Below, in pieces: positions 53,880 through 64,000 of a stretch of 64,000 nt of DNA. The notes below the pieces were generated by a model. The model ran no database searches and had not been told where the DNA came from. It saw nothing but the letters and a program-made list of their open reading frames with translations. The first letter of the stretch is position 1; the number at the start of each line of letters is the position of its first letter. The DNA comes from Heterocephalus glaber (Eukaryota; Chordata; Mammalia; Rodentia; Bathyergidae): positions 3,617,535-3,681,534 of the forward strand of contig NW_004624742.1 of assembly GCF_000247695.1 (NCBI RefSeq), in the 5' to 3' direction. A program made the position numbers and the translations under genes.

Positions 53880-55720
53880 ACTCTCACTGATTGTAAAGAA
53901 CCTAATTAAATAGGAACTGATAAATCCAAGTATCAGTCCTTACTACCCTCCAATTCTTTCAGTTAAAAAAAAAACCCAAATGGATGAAGTTGATGATTTG
54001 TTCAAGATTTGTGGGTAATTGATAAAACTGTAATACAAAACCTTCCTGTAGTTGCAAACCCAAATCCAGTGTTCCCATTGATTCAAGATAGCTCACAGTT
54101 AACAGACCTTTCCTCAGCTTTCCTTAGTATTCTAGCTGAGAAGCTAAGTCAGTATTTGTTTGCCCTTACTTGAGAAAAGTCAACAGTGTACCTGGACTGC
54201 AATGCCACATGGGGTCACTAAAGCCCTTCCCATTCCTGCAGGGCATTGCATCAGGACCTAGCAGCCCTGTAGTCTCTGAGCAGCCTGCCTTCATCCAGGG
54301 TGTACACAGTCTATTGCTGTGCTTTCTCACTAGAGTGTCCTGAAACTGGCTTCTTTCACCTCTCAGCAGCTTGCCCATAAAGGCCACAAGGTTTCCATGG
54401 GAAAGCTTCAGTTTTCAAGGGAAAAGATACACTATTTAGGCCATAATCTGACTGCTGAACAGATTTCCCTTTCACCTGAGAGAATAAAAACTATTAAAAG
54501 TTTTCCCTAGCCTACAACCAAAAGACAATTAGGAGGCTTTTTTTGGACTTGCAGGATACTGCAGATCCTTGGTCTTCACTTTTCCTTAATGGCTTCGTTA
54601 TTACATGAACTCACTAGAATTATGGTGCCAGTGCCTTTGCTTTGGAAGGAGAGTCATGGGCAGGCTTTTAACCAAATGAATTGACCCTCCAACCAATCCT
54701 GGCTCAGGACTTCCAAATTATACTAAACATTTTACCATGTTTGTTCATGAACAAATGACCAGGCATTAGGAATTCTCTACCCAAGAACATGGAGGGACAC
54801 ATAGGCCTATTACATGTTGTAGCCTGCAATTAGAAGCTAAGCCATGTCCTGATTATTTAAAAACAGCAGGGGCAGCAGCCTGATTTGTAAAGCCTTCATC
54901 TGAGGTAGTTTTAGAAAATGAACTTTATTTGCAAGTCCTCGCATCCTGCTAAAAGTCTATTAAATTCCAAATTTATCATCTTTCAGCAAGTAGACTAACA
55001 ATTCATAAAATTCTTCTCCTTTCACCTTCTAATCTTCATCTAGGGCTGGGGATTTAGCTCAGTGGCGCCAAGCTTGCCTCGTAAGCACAAGGTCCTGAAT
55101 TTGATCCCCGATACCCCAAAAAAACAAACAACCAAAAAACCTCTGGTTTCTCTTCAGATCATAAAAATCTTTTACCTTTTACTAATCTTCATCTAAAATA
55201 TAGCATTTTAATCCTCCCTCAATACTACCTCTGCCTAACAATGGAAGACCATAATTGTGTGAGTATAACATCAGAAATACTGGCCCATTATGATTTACCA
55301 GATACTCTATTGGATAATCCTGAATTGAAACTTTTTGTTGACAAGTCTTATTCCAAAAATTTAGGAAGAAAATGTCAGGCAGGACATTGTTATAACCTGA
55401 AAAGAGTTTAATAAAAACAGAAAACTCTTCACCAATTTAAGTCAGTTCAACTTGCAGTGGAGTGTTACTTTCACTGGAGTGTATCATATAGCTAAGACAA
55501 AATATGAAACATTTATACAGATAGTGGATATGCTTCCAGAGTCATCCACAATTTTGGCATGTTACAGAAATAAGGAGGTTTCTCACTTACAATGGGACCA
55601 CTGTAAAAGAGTCCAAGAACTCCTTTCTATTATCCTGTTACCATTGCAAATTGCCATTACTAAGTTTGAAACTCATAGCTGTAAAACTAAATATCATGGA
55701 AAGATCTGGTAGATTTTTGT
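53880..55720 (+). pseudogene. Decayed retroviral pol (reverse transcriptase and RNase H)
   Basis: Conserved blocks of retroviral reverse transcriptase, its connection segment and RNase H can be followed in order when frames are changed. In-frame stops and shifts interrupt them repeatedly, for example near 54170 and 54215. An ID SINE (55043-55135) sits inside the RNase H part. 55452-55712 is the longest open stretch and matches the RNase H C-terminal half. No functional product is expected. Confidence 0.75.
55043..55135 (+). repeat. ID SINE inserted in provirus
   Basis: GGGCTGGGGATTTAGCTCAG head, AATTTGATCCCCGATACC end and A-tail. CTAATCTTCATCTA occurs just before (55029) and again about 45 bp beyond the tail (near 55180). 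Confidence 0.92.
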
Positions 55721-55944
55721 GCAAAATCAGCTAGTGCTGAAACTACTAGAGTTTGCAATTTGAACGGAATTGACTGATCTCAGTCAATGTCTCTGTGGCA
55801 ACCTAGGTATAAACCTAATAAACCTGTGTTTTATTTAGGAAAAAAATTGATTTCTTAAAGGATATAAAATTAGTGCTAATTGAACTGGAGGGCCTGCCTA
55901 ATCCTTCCTGAGTTCTTGAAGCTTCCATTAAAAGACCTGCACAG

Positions 55945-56022
55945 GGGCCGGTGATTTAGCTCAATGGTTTTGCCACCTGCTGCGCAAGTGCAAGGACCCA
56001 AGTTCGATCCCCGGTACAAAAA
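55945..56022 (+). repeat. ID SINE inserted in provirus
   Basis: GGGCCGGTGATTTAGCTCAA head and AAGTTCGATCCCCGGTAC, ending in AAAATT and a short (AT)n run. Confidence 0.92.
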
Positions 56023-56189
56023 TTATATATATATATACAACATATCAGCTAACAGTTGGTTTGCAAGCATGTGAAATGGTGGATGATAAGCCTGACTATT
56101 CCAAAGTTGCCAAGTCTTTGTTTATTTTAGTGGGTCTCCAGATTACTGATTTATGTTACCAGTCTGACTATAAAAATGGGTACTTTATG

Positions 56190-56380
56190 TAAGTGTGGTG
56201 GTACACACTTGTAATCTCAGAATTCTGGGAGGCTGAGACAAAAAGATCACAAGTTCAAATCAGCCTGGGTAATTTAGTCACTTAGAATCTGTCTCAAAAT
56301 TAAAAGTTAAAGAAAGGGCTGGGGATATAGGTCAATGGTAAGCCCCTGAGTTCAATCCCCAGCCTTCCCCCAAAATACCT
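56190..56380 (+). repeat. B1-dID dimeric SINE inserted in provirus
   Basis: GTGGTGGTACACACTTGTAA and GGGAGGCTGAGACAAAAAGA, then the ID-like half GGGCTGGGGATATAGGTCAA. Same family as at 21150. Confidence 0.85.
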
Positions 56381-56496
56381 CTTTAAATCAGGCCATTTTA
56401 TAATGAATGATGGTCCTTAACTGCTATGATGGCCCAAGCTAAGACTATGATCAAGGTTTTGATCAGTCTCTCAAGATAGGATGACCAAAAGGGCAG

Positions 56497-56888
56497 ATTA
56501 TTAAATTTGGCCTATAGCCACCTTCATATGTAGCAAAACCTAACCTAATACACAAATAAACGGCAACCTAATTTGAGAGTATATTCTTGTAACAAGTAGC
56601 TGAGGCTCAGCCAATTATAGCAGCCAAGCTTTTAGCCAATCAGAATCAGCAAAGTGTCAAAACATGTCCAAATAACACAAATGCTGAATTACAATCAATC
56701 AGGCTATTTTTGTATATCACTTCCATTTTGGCTATGAATTTTGTCCACATGTAAGCAGTGGCTATAAATATTGCCTACATTGTGGAGTGAAGCTCTCTGA
56801 ACTGCTTTTATTCCTGAATGAATGATTTTTGTCCTCAATTCAACTGTGTTAAGTTTAAATTACCTAAGGGTTGTTTTTCATTTTAATA
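56497..56888 (+). repeat. Provirus 3' LTR
   Basis: Preceded by a purine stretch (AAAAGGGCAGA) that may be the polypurine tract. Shows a TATAAA at 56763-56768. The end reads TTTTAATA where the 5' LTR has TTTTAACA. Confidence 0.82.
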
Positions 56889-56892
56889 AGCT

Positions 56893-57281
56893 GCCTAGGA
56901 TAGTAAACAGCAAGCTTGGAACCCCTTGCACTAAAAATATCTTGCAGTACAAAACAATATAGATGTCCTTGGGAAGACCCAAAACCCTTCCTTCAAACTA
57001 AGGACAGGCTCTTCACTAATCCTGTCAAAATACTTTCTCTAGGAGGCATTGAAAACAAGATCACCAGACCTCAAAACCAGCTGGACGGTAAAAGATGGCC
57101 TGGCCCAGAAAAGCAGCAATTTACAAAGATGGATTGAAACTCCATAGGGTTCCCACAAAGGCTGCAAATAGTTCCCAGGGCAAATTCCACTAACTACTTA
57201 CTGGATAACATCTAGGGATCAAGGAACAGATGTTAAACAGCACAACACATGAGCCATGGCCAAAGAGCATGCATGTGGGCG

Positions 57282-57318
<37 letters not shown>

Positions 57319-59285
57319 TTGTTCTTTGGCAACAAACCTTGGCTTTCATAACCACATTCTACTTGGATTTGCTTGTGGATTTTTTAACAGGTACAATTAA
57401 TCAATGACCATGCCTGACACTCCTTTTTTTCCATTTTAAAAAAACAGGTCAGAGACTTGTAGATCAGGCAGAGAGAAATTGGGATTCTCTAATCCTGGAC
57501 CTTGCAAAACCACAGAGGGACAAAAAGGTGCATTTGCCAAAGAATACAGCTGCACAGCTGCAAAGATATTTTCAATATTTAGCATTTTCAACACTATTAA
57601 ACATGTTCTCACAAAACAGCTTGAGGTACTCATTAGAGCCAGTAAAAAAGTGAATGTTTTCAGAAGCAGGCTGATGGCAGAGGGAAACTCAACACCAAAG
57701 CCAGTAACAGACTCAAGTCCTAACGCCCCACTCTTGACTTCAGCCCACATTCATACCTCTCTCCTTTTTTAATGAAAAAGAGCAGCAGAGAATTAGACAG
57801 GAGTCCAACAAAGGGCAAAGCTGCATGTGTATTCTTGTTAGACTCTTCTCCGAAGCACAGGTAAAAGCTGGAAGGAGGGAACGGGATGCACTGCAGTGGT
57901 TACAACGCTAGTGAGAAACAAACCCTGGGATTGGAATAACAGGGTAGGATACATAATCAGGCTGAAGCAATGCTAAAGGCACCTGCAGAGTTCAGGAGAG
58001 GCCGTTCACCCCCAGGGAGGTAGGCACACATGCACATCAACACGGGAGCAGGGAGTCCCAGGGCCCAGGACAGAGGCTGTAGGAAACGATGACATGCCCT
58101 CCTCATACTCCCCCATGGTGTGGTTCCATGAGAAATCCAATGAACAAACACTGTTTTGATTAATCTTTGGGTTAGGTGAAAAGAACAGCAGATGCAGGCC
58201 AAGCAAGACAGGAGGACTTAGGAAAGCTAAAGAAACATGAGCAGTGAGACATTTGGACTAAATTCTCTGGTGCTGACCCTTCCTGGGCCTTTGGGAATGG
58301 ACTAGTTTAATACAGAGAGACTGCACATGAGCTTCTTGTCCAGCTGAGGTTGAAAGACCTGTAAAGTGAAGCAGGAGGTGGGTATTGAGGAAAAAATGTT
58401 AGAGTCTGCTTCTGACAGAACACTTGCAAAAAAGGAACAAAGAGTCATAACTTCAGGAGTATTAATCAAGTTTCAAGCATGCAAACTCACAGGCCCACCA
58501 TTTCATGGTCTGACTTCATTTTGAGAGAGCAAAAGATAAGTAAGGGGTCATTTATTACTGGCAAGAGCAGAAAGAGGGGTGGTGACTTTTCTTTAAACCA
58601 CAAAAGACCTTGGTCAACAGCGGAGTCAGAGACGGGAGGCTGGTAAGAATTTTATCAAGAGGGTTCTGACAACAATGCATAGGTGCCCACACTCCCATAG
58701 ATAAGGAAACACTCACCCATACCTACCCTTTAGCTGATAGCCCAAAACAAGTTTTCATTACAAAACCTGCTAAGTTGGCCCAAGAGCAGTGCTATCTCTC
58801 CCATTCTAAACTCCTCATTTGTGCGGCTCCTGCCCCTCAGTTATTGTATTGGTGGCCATGACTCTAATAGCTGCCTTTAGGACTTGAAGTGGTTAGTTGG
58901 TCTTAGGAGCAGTGACCCTTGGTGTGCCTACCAGAGCTGCCCAGACCTCTCTTCCCCTCTCCTTCAGGGTCTTGGGATAAGATGACTTAGTTTCAGCCTC
59001 CACTCCCTGCTCTAGCCCACACATCCAACATCCCCACTAGTCCAACTCCAGCCCTGAAAGTGTTTTTTTGGCCACATTGTGATTGTACCTCTATGATTTG
59101 CCCCATATATTGTGTCTAATGCAATCTCTAGTAAACTGTGCATGGTTAATCTCATAGCCTGGGTTTATTTTTTTCTCTATTATGCCCTTGTCCTTTAAAG
59201 ATAAAAATTTAAAATCACTACTCTTCAGGTTTGTTAAGGAGACATACTCAACCCAACTAGACTCAAAGTTCTGGTGTCTCTAACA
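56893..59285. other. Intergenic stretch
   Basis: No gene recognised. Contains an alternating purine-pyrimidine (CA)n tract at 57279-57317. Confidence 0.7.
57279..57317 (+). repeat. (GC/CA)n alternating tract
   Basis: GCGCACGCGCGCACACAC and on as CA repeats, 39 bp of strictly alternating purine and pyrimidine. Confidence 0.95.
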
Positions 59286-59289
59286 AGAT

Positions 59290-60015
59290 CTTCATTCATT
59301 CCAAACTGTTTCTGAGCCTCTACTGAGGGCCGAGAAGGAAACTATGCACTGGGAGTCACGTGCAAGATGAGGGCCCCATTCTGTGGGCCTTATAGTCCAA
59401 TGGGAGAAAGACAAATACAAATGGGTATGATGTAGGGTGAGTACCACTAAATGGTAAGTAGAGGAGACATGCCTAATCCAAAGGAGATGATGCCTAAACT
59501 AATTTTTCAGAACAAAAGAGTAACAAGAGGAGGCCAGAAAGGGAAAATGGCAGAGAGGGTATTTTTACTAATGGGAGCAGCTTGGAGTGAGAGATTGCAG
59601 CAAGTTCTGCAAGGTGCATTAGTTTGGATAGAAGTGAGGAGATGAGGCTAGGAGGTGATTCCAGGGAAGATAATAAGACAGTGATAGAGGGAACCATATC
59701 ATGAGGGGCCTTGTACTCCAGGCTCAGCAGATTAGGCTTTATCCTGTGATGTGCTTTGCTTCGTAAACTTTAGTGAGCGTAAGAATCACTGGGGGACCTT
59801 GTTTCAAATACTGCATGAAGAAATTTAGCTGTAATAGGTCAGGGAATAAACCCAGGACTTTACGTTTTGATAATCTCTCCCTTCTCAGGGTGAGTCTGAT
59901 GCAGAAAACATGGTTGGGTGACACTTTTCCAAACACAGTAGGAGACAAGGAGCCATACAGCGTGGCATGATCAGATCTATTTCAGAAAAATCACTCTAGC
60001 AGAAAGTACCCCATA
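59290..60015 (-). repeat. L2 LINE, reverse, with nested MER5-like piece
   Basis: Reverse L2 order (TTCATTCATTCCAAACTGTT, GAGGGGCCTTGTACTCCAGG, ATCAGATCTATTTCAG). A MER5A-like hAT fragment (about 59765-59930; GTAAGAATCACTGGGGGACC, GGTGAGTCTGATGCAG) interrupts it. Confidence 0.7.
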
Positions 60016-62229
60016 CATGCTCACTCAGCAAAGCCCCCTAATCCTTTGATAATCCTCTTGTAACTCTCTGTTGCCCAGGGGCTAAAAAGGTCAGGTTGCC
60101 TCTGGAAGTGAATCTACTAATAAGAGAGGTCATTGGAAAGGCCATGCCCGAGTGCTCCTGGACTGTTTTTGCTTTGGATGTTTTATAGCTCTGAACTAGA
60201 GGTCAGTAAGAGGTGTTATTTGCAAAAGCATGAAAGTGTGGGGCCTCAGATTCACTGATGGGCTTCCAGATTCTGGAGGACATCAGCTGTGCTGGGGCAT
60301 GGAGCATGAAGCAGATCCCTGTCTACTCTAGTCAGAGTGACAGGAGCTCCCAACAGGACAGAATCAGCACTCATTTGGTCAACAGAGCCTGGCGGAGGGG
60401 ATTTGGTTGCCATGTAGCTACTTACTCCCAAAATGCCAATTATATCATCCCCGATAGCTGAACCCAGTCACTAATGTAGCTTAATTTCCTGCAGCCAGTG
60501 GTGATAAATACATTGGTAAATATTTTGTGTTGTCAACAATAATGACATTCTGACTAAGAGCCTGCCCAATCATTTCTTAGAACTGCCTAATCCATTGAGC
60601 TGCATTTTTGCAGAAATTGCCTTCTTATAGCCTGGTGATTCTGAGCCTGGTAAGAAACCCAGGATGAATGATGTTGGCTGACAGCATAGAAGGCAAGGTG
60701 ATATTTGTCCTACCTGTTGCTCTCTACCTACATCCACCCTGGATTTCTGACCCTGTGAGCCTTCAGGTCTTAGCACTTGTCCTATTTCCCCATACCTCTT
60801 TCACAGTAAAAGTTTCATGTCTTCCAAGGTTGTGCACCACTACAGAAAATAACTTTTGTTCCATATTCTACAATTTCATGGTTAAAGAACCTCATCCAAG
60901 CCTTCTTATTTCTGGCACTCTGCACTCAGATGAGCAGATCTGAAATGAGTAACAAGGTAGGTTGGAACTCACTTTAGCCCCCAGCCAATGTGCTAACAGC
61001 TCAGCCCCACCAGCCACCCCATCACCTGCTGCTGTGCTGGTTTGTTTTCTGAATTTGTTTCACTTCTTTGTTTTGTTTAGTGTTTTTGTTTTCATTTTTA
61101 TTGGCTTCTGCTTAAAAGAATTGCCCTCTCGCCAGCTGAATCTTGACTAGCTGAATCTTGCTGAGATTTTGCCTCATTGCTTATCTGGTGGAATACCTGT
61201 TAAGGATCTGGAGAAGAAAATGGAAAATTAATCATACTCAGGTGCTTTAAACAGCTTTAGAGAGATGATTTAATTTAAATCAGTTACAAACATTTTGGCT
61301 CTTCTATGTCAATCTGTCAGTTTTTAGGTTATGAACATTGAAGCATATTGAGTATGTGTAATCTAATTACATTTGTGAGTGCATAGTCAATACCTAAAAT
61401 ATTTAAGAAACATCAATCTAATATCATTAATTGAAGAATTTTCAACATATATATCTAAAGTATTTCTAGTTAACAAGGAGTTTCTAGAGAGTTGATCATC
61501 TGGAATCAACTTTCAACACCATGATCAAATGTTGAACAGACAGCTGTCATGACAAGAGTACTGTTCTAAAGAGCTAAAACAAAAAAAGTAATTACAATAT
61601 ATTAACATGCAGAGTTGTGGGCGCTTCAGTGTTACGTGGCCAAGTATCCTTATATCTTGCTCTGGAGACCACGGACTAATGGACCATGGTGATTCAGTGT
61701 AGATTGCCTCTCTTCTACCTATGGCACCTAGGGACAGAGGATTAGAACTGGCTCAACTGGTAGATATTATCACCATCCACTAGAAGCTTGGATAAAAATA
61801 ACTGAAATTTAAGGTCAAGGAATTGGTTTTAAGTAAAGTAACCCATTAATCTTCAAATGATATGTTTGTGTTTCATATACCTATATTGTCAAAAGTAAGG
61901 ATGTATATGTTAGGCATGTTCACATATGTGAAACGAGTTTCATGTGAATTAATTCTGGATGTCATTATCCAAACTGTAATTAAGAGGATTAATCTGGGGC
62001 TCAGAGATACTCAAATCATATAACTGGTATAGGATAGAGGCAAGATTCACCCACATCTGTGCCACTCCAGCTTCCAAATTCTTTTTATCACACTTTCTTC
62101 CAGGATATCTTATCTGTGATACCTGGGTTTACCGACTTATCCAGAATTCATAGCTGTTTCTTGGTCTTATCATGAAGAGCTTCCACCTAGTGAAACAAAA
62201 AGCTCATACAGGTAATTAATGACAGAGCT
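60016..62229. other. Intergenic stretch
   Basis: No gene or clear repeat recognised. AT-rich from about 61200. Confidence 0.65.
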
Positions 62230-62312
62230 AGATTTTTTTTTTCAGTCCTGGGGATGAAACCTAGGGTCTTGTACTTAGTAGGCAAGAACTCTAGCTAAAT
62301 CCTCAAACAGAG
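62230..62312 (-). repeat. Old ID-type SINE, antisense
   Basis: T run, CAGTCCTGGGGATGAAACCT then GGTCTTGTACTTAGTAGGCA and CTAGCTAAATCCTCA. Strongly diverged. Confidence 0.75.
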
Positions 62313-62536
62313 CTGAGATTTGAATCCATGTTTTTCTCTCTTAAGATCTTATATTACCATTTTATTTTATTTCTTTTAATATACTTTGCCTTAGATTAGA
62401 TGACAGTATAATTGTCCCTCCTTTATAGGTAAAGAGATTGAAGTTACTATATAGGACCAGGATCCTGTATGTTACTGAAGTTTAAATTGGTTAAATTCAA
62501 TTGGAGTTACAACATAATTCCCATAGTAACTCTAAC

Positions 62537-63183
62537 TGAGAAAAGGTCAAATTCTGCGGCTACCTAGTAAAACAATGACTCAAGAAAGACTGATAGGAGA
62601 AGAAAGAGCTTTATTCAGTGGCCAAACAATGGAGAAGCTGGAGCTTTGTAAGCCAAACAGCTTCTCAACTCCACAGAGTTGAGGAGTTACAGAAATAGGA
62701 TAGAAATAATGAGGAAGAGAAATAGGCACATGCAGGGGGCAGGGGGTGATATTCATGTCTTTCCTGGAAGGGGTGGAAATCTTCTAGTAAACAGAATGCT
62801 TCTACTTTTCACTCCTTTTTATGGTCAGTTGTTTCCTGTCATGGCAGCTGGTAGGTGTCTTTAACCCAAAGGTTAAGGCCACAGTGGAGACAGACACAAT
62901 ATGAAGACAGAGATGCAAGCCTTTTGATCCTATTCCAGTTACCCTATCAAACATCTGCAGGCCCAAGTGATGAAGTGTCACTGTTTTCAGCAAAAGCAGC
63001 CTTCACATCCCTGAAAAGTAATGTAGGAAACCTTTATCATCCTAAAACATAAGGTAAAAATGTTATCTGCCTCAAAGCTAGTGGGAGACTAACAAAGGAT
63101 TGCCCAGCTGTGTGACCTCCAAAATTAGCAACTTTTAAGTCATATAAGAGCAAGTGAAACTTGAGGGTTTTTCCTTGGTAACA
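62537..63183 (-). mobile_element. Solo LTR, - orientation (copy 2)
   Basis: 647 bp. The reverse complement aligns with the LTR at 46043-46808: the TGTTACCAAGG start, GTTAGTCTCCCACTAGC, CTTCATATTGTGTC, AATAAAGCTCTTTCTT and TTCTCTCA-like end (TTTCTCA). Poly(A) signal on the minus strand at 62610-62615. A 4-bp TAAC duplication flanks it (62533-62536, 63184-63187). Confidence 0.85.
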
Positions 63184-63187
63184 TAAC

Positions 63188-63540
63188 CACAAAGAAAATA
63201 GCTATAGAATATTTACAAAAGGAAATTAAAACATTTCACTGGAAAAATCCATGTAATGCGAGAGAAGACAATAAAGCAAGAAATAAGGGACAAAAACCAA
63301 TAAGGCACATAGAAAAAAAAATAGCAAAAAGATGCAAGTAAGTTCCTCCTTATCAGTAATTATTTTAAATGTAATTAAATGTAATGAAGAATTCATGAAT
63401 TCTTCAATCATAAGATTGGCAGAATGGATTTAAGAAAAAAAAAACATGATCTAAAAATATTCTTTTTTGGGGGGGGGGGTCTGATTCCTTTATTTAACAT
63501 CTAACAGAACTACCTTTGTCACTTTGAGGTTCTAGGTTTG
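63188..63540. other. Intergenic stretch
   Basis: AT-rich; a run of G at 63468-63478. No gene or clear repeat recognised. Confidence 0.65.
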
Positions 63541-64000
63541 AAGAACTTCCAAGCCTATACTGCATGTGCAGTGGTTTTCAAATGGAAGTGATATCTTTCA
63601 TTTGTACATTTTAGATATACAATATAATGACATTCATCATTGGAAATATGCACTTTTACATAATCTCTTGGTCTTTATTTTTTCCAGCTTCCCTGGTCCT
63701 CCCTTCAACCCCTCCATTCCTCCCTATTTACAAAGACTTTGTTTCCATTTTTTCATTTCCTCATATTAATTCCATTCCCTTCTTTCCATTCCCCTACCCC
63801 TCCCACTTCCCCTTTCTCTTTGCCCCTTTTCTTCCTATTTCACATTATATATTATACCTTTTGGTCCTTATTTACACTTTCAGTTTCTCATACTAGAGAA
63901 AATATTCAGTATTTACATGTGTGTCCTATTTATTTCACTTAAGAGTATCACCTCAATGTGCATCCATTTAACAATAAATGTCTCTAATTTCTCATTTTTG
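63540..64000 (-). mobile_element. L1 LINE 3' UTR, reverse, runs off the window
   Basis: From about 63701 it closely follows the L1 tail at 38249: CCCTTCAACCCCTCCATTCC, TTTACAAAGACTTTGTTTCC, TTAAGAGTATCACCTCAATG. Left boundary approximate. Confidence 0.82.

Larger units (their letters stand above)
52575..56888 (+). mobile_element. Degraded endogenous retrovirus with paired LTRs
   Basis: A 4.3-kb provirus. LTRs at 52575-52948 and about 56497-56888 align along their length. A 4-bp target duplication AGCT lies at 52571-52574 and 56889-56892, which fits a gammaretrovirus-like (class I) integration. The interior carries decayed pol: reverse transcriptase (about 53880-54560), RNase H (about 54680-55720), and possibly the start of integrase near 55870. 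All are broken by stops and frameshifts. I cannot recognise gag in 53000-53850, and env is absent or unrecognisable. Two ID SINEs and one B1-dID have inserted. Not coding-competent. Confidence 0.85.

Noticed and set aside
55452..55712. Possible domesticated retroviral protein
   Set aside because: It is only the C-terminal half of a decayed RNase H, bounded by stops, with no sign of a promoter or preserved start.
44179..64000. First exons of GCLM, the expected next gene
   Set aside because: No GCLM-like coding stretch or CpG island is visible; the gene probably lies beyond the window.

Overview
The window is nuclear DNA of a placental mammal. It carries the 3' part of one multi-exon gene on the + strand, followed by about 20 kb of repeat-rich intergenic DNA. 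The gene is ABCA4, the photoreceptor retinoid-PE flippase (rim protein). I recognise 26 consecutive coding exons that match exons 25-50 of the human gene in order, length and phase. They span 2774-43786 and hold 3,212 coding bases: two bases of a split codon, 1,069 codons and the stop. The 3' UTR and an AATAAA signal follow, up to about 44178. Only exon 27 differs from human in length, by one codon. No exon is broken, so the copy looks functional.

The repeats point to a rodent outside the mouse/rat group. About twenty tRNA-Ala-derived ID SINEs, many with clear target-site duplications, lie on both strands. Two B1-dID dimeric SINEs of the kind known from squirrel-related rodents are also present. 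Older layers are MIR, L2, L1M tails and hAT relics; younger ones are three L1 3' tails and LTR elements. I cannot fix the species. Sciuroid, glirid or castorimorph rodents are all compatible.

Layout: 1-2773, intron 24. 2774-7156, end of the first nucleotide-binding half and the linker (exons 25-27). 7931-17235, TM7 and the second luminal domain (exons 28-35). 18705-25784, TM8-TM12 (exons 36-40). 28369-41067, the second nucleotide-binding domain with Walker A, signature, Walker B and H-loop, and the C-terminal VFVNF motif (exons 41-49). 43781-44178, one last codon, stop and 3' UTR. 44179-64000, intergenic, with no supported gene: a solo LTR (46043-46808), an L1M tail, a degraded provirus with paired LTRs (52575-56888), an L2 with a nested MER5-like piece, an inverted second copy of the solo LTR (62537-63183), and an L1 tail running off the end. 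In other mammals GCLM is the next gene on this side of ABCA4, but no exon of it is seen here.

The most noteworthy points are splicing architecture: a threefold tandem copy of the exon 28 splice donor, two GC-AG introns (46 and 48, the first only 77 bp long and without any GT), and the 33-bp exon 32 sandwiched between two same-strand ID SINEs. I saw no CRISPR array, operon or clearly new genetic system.
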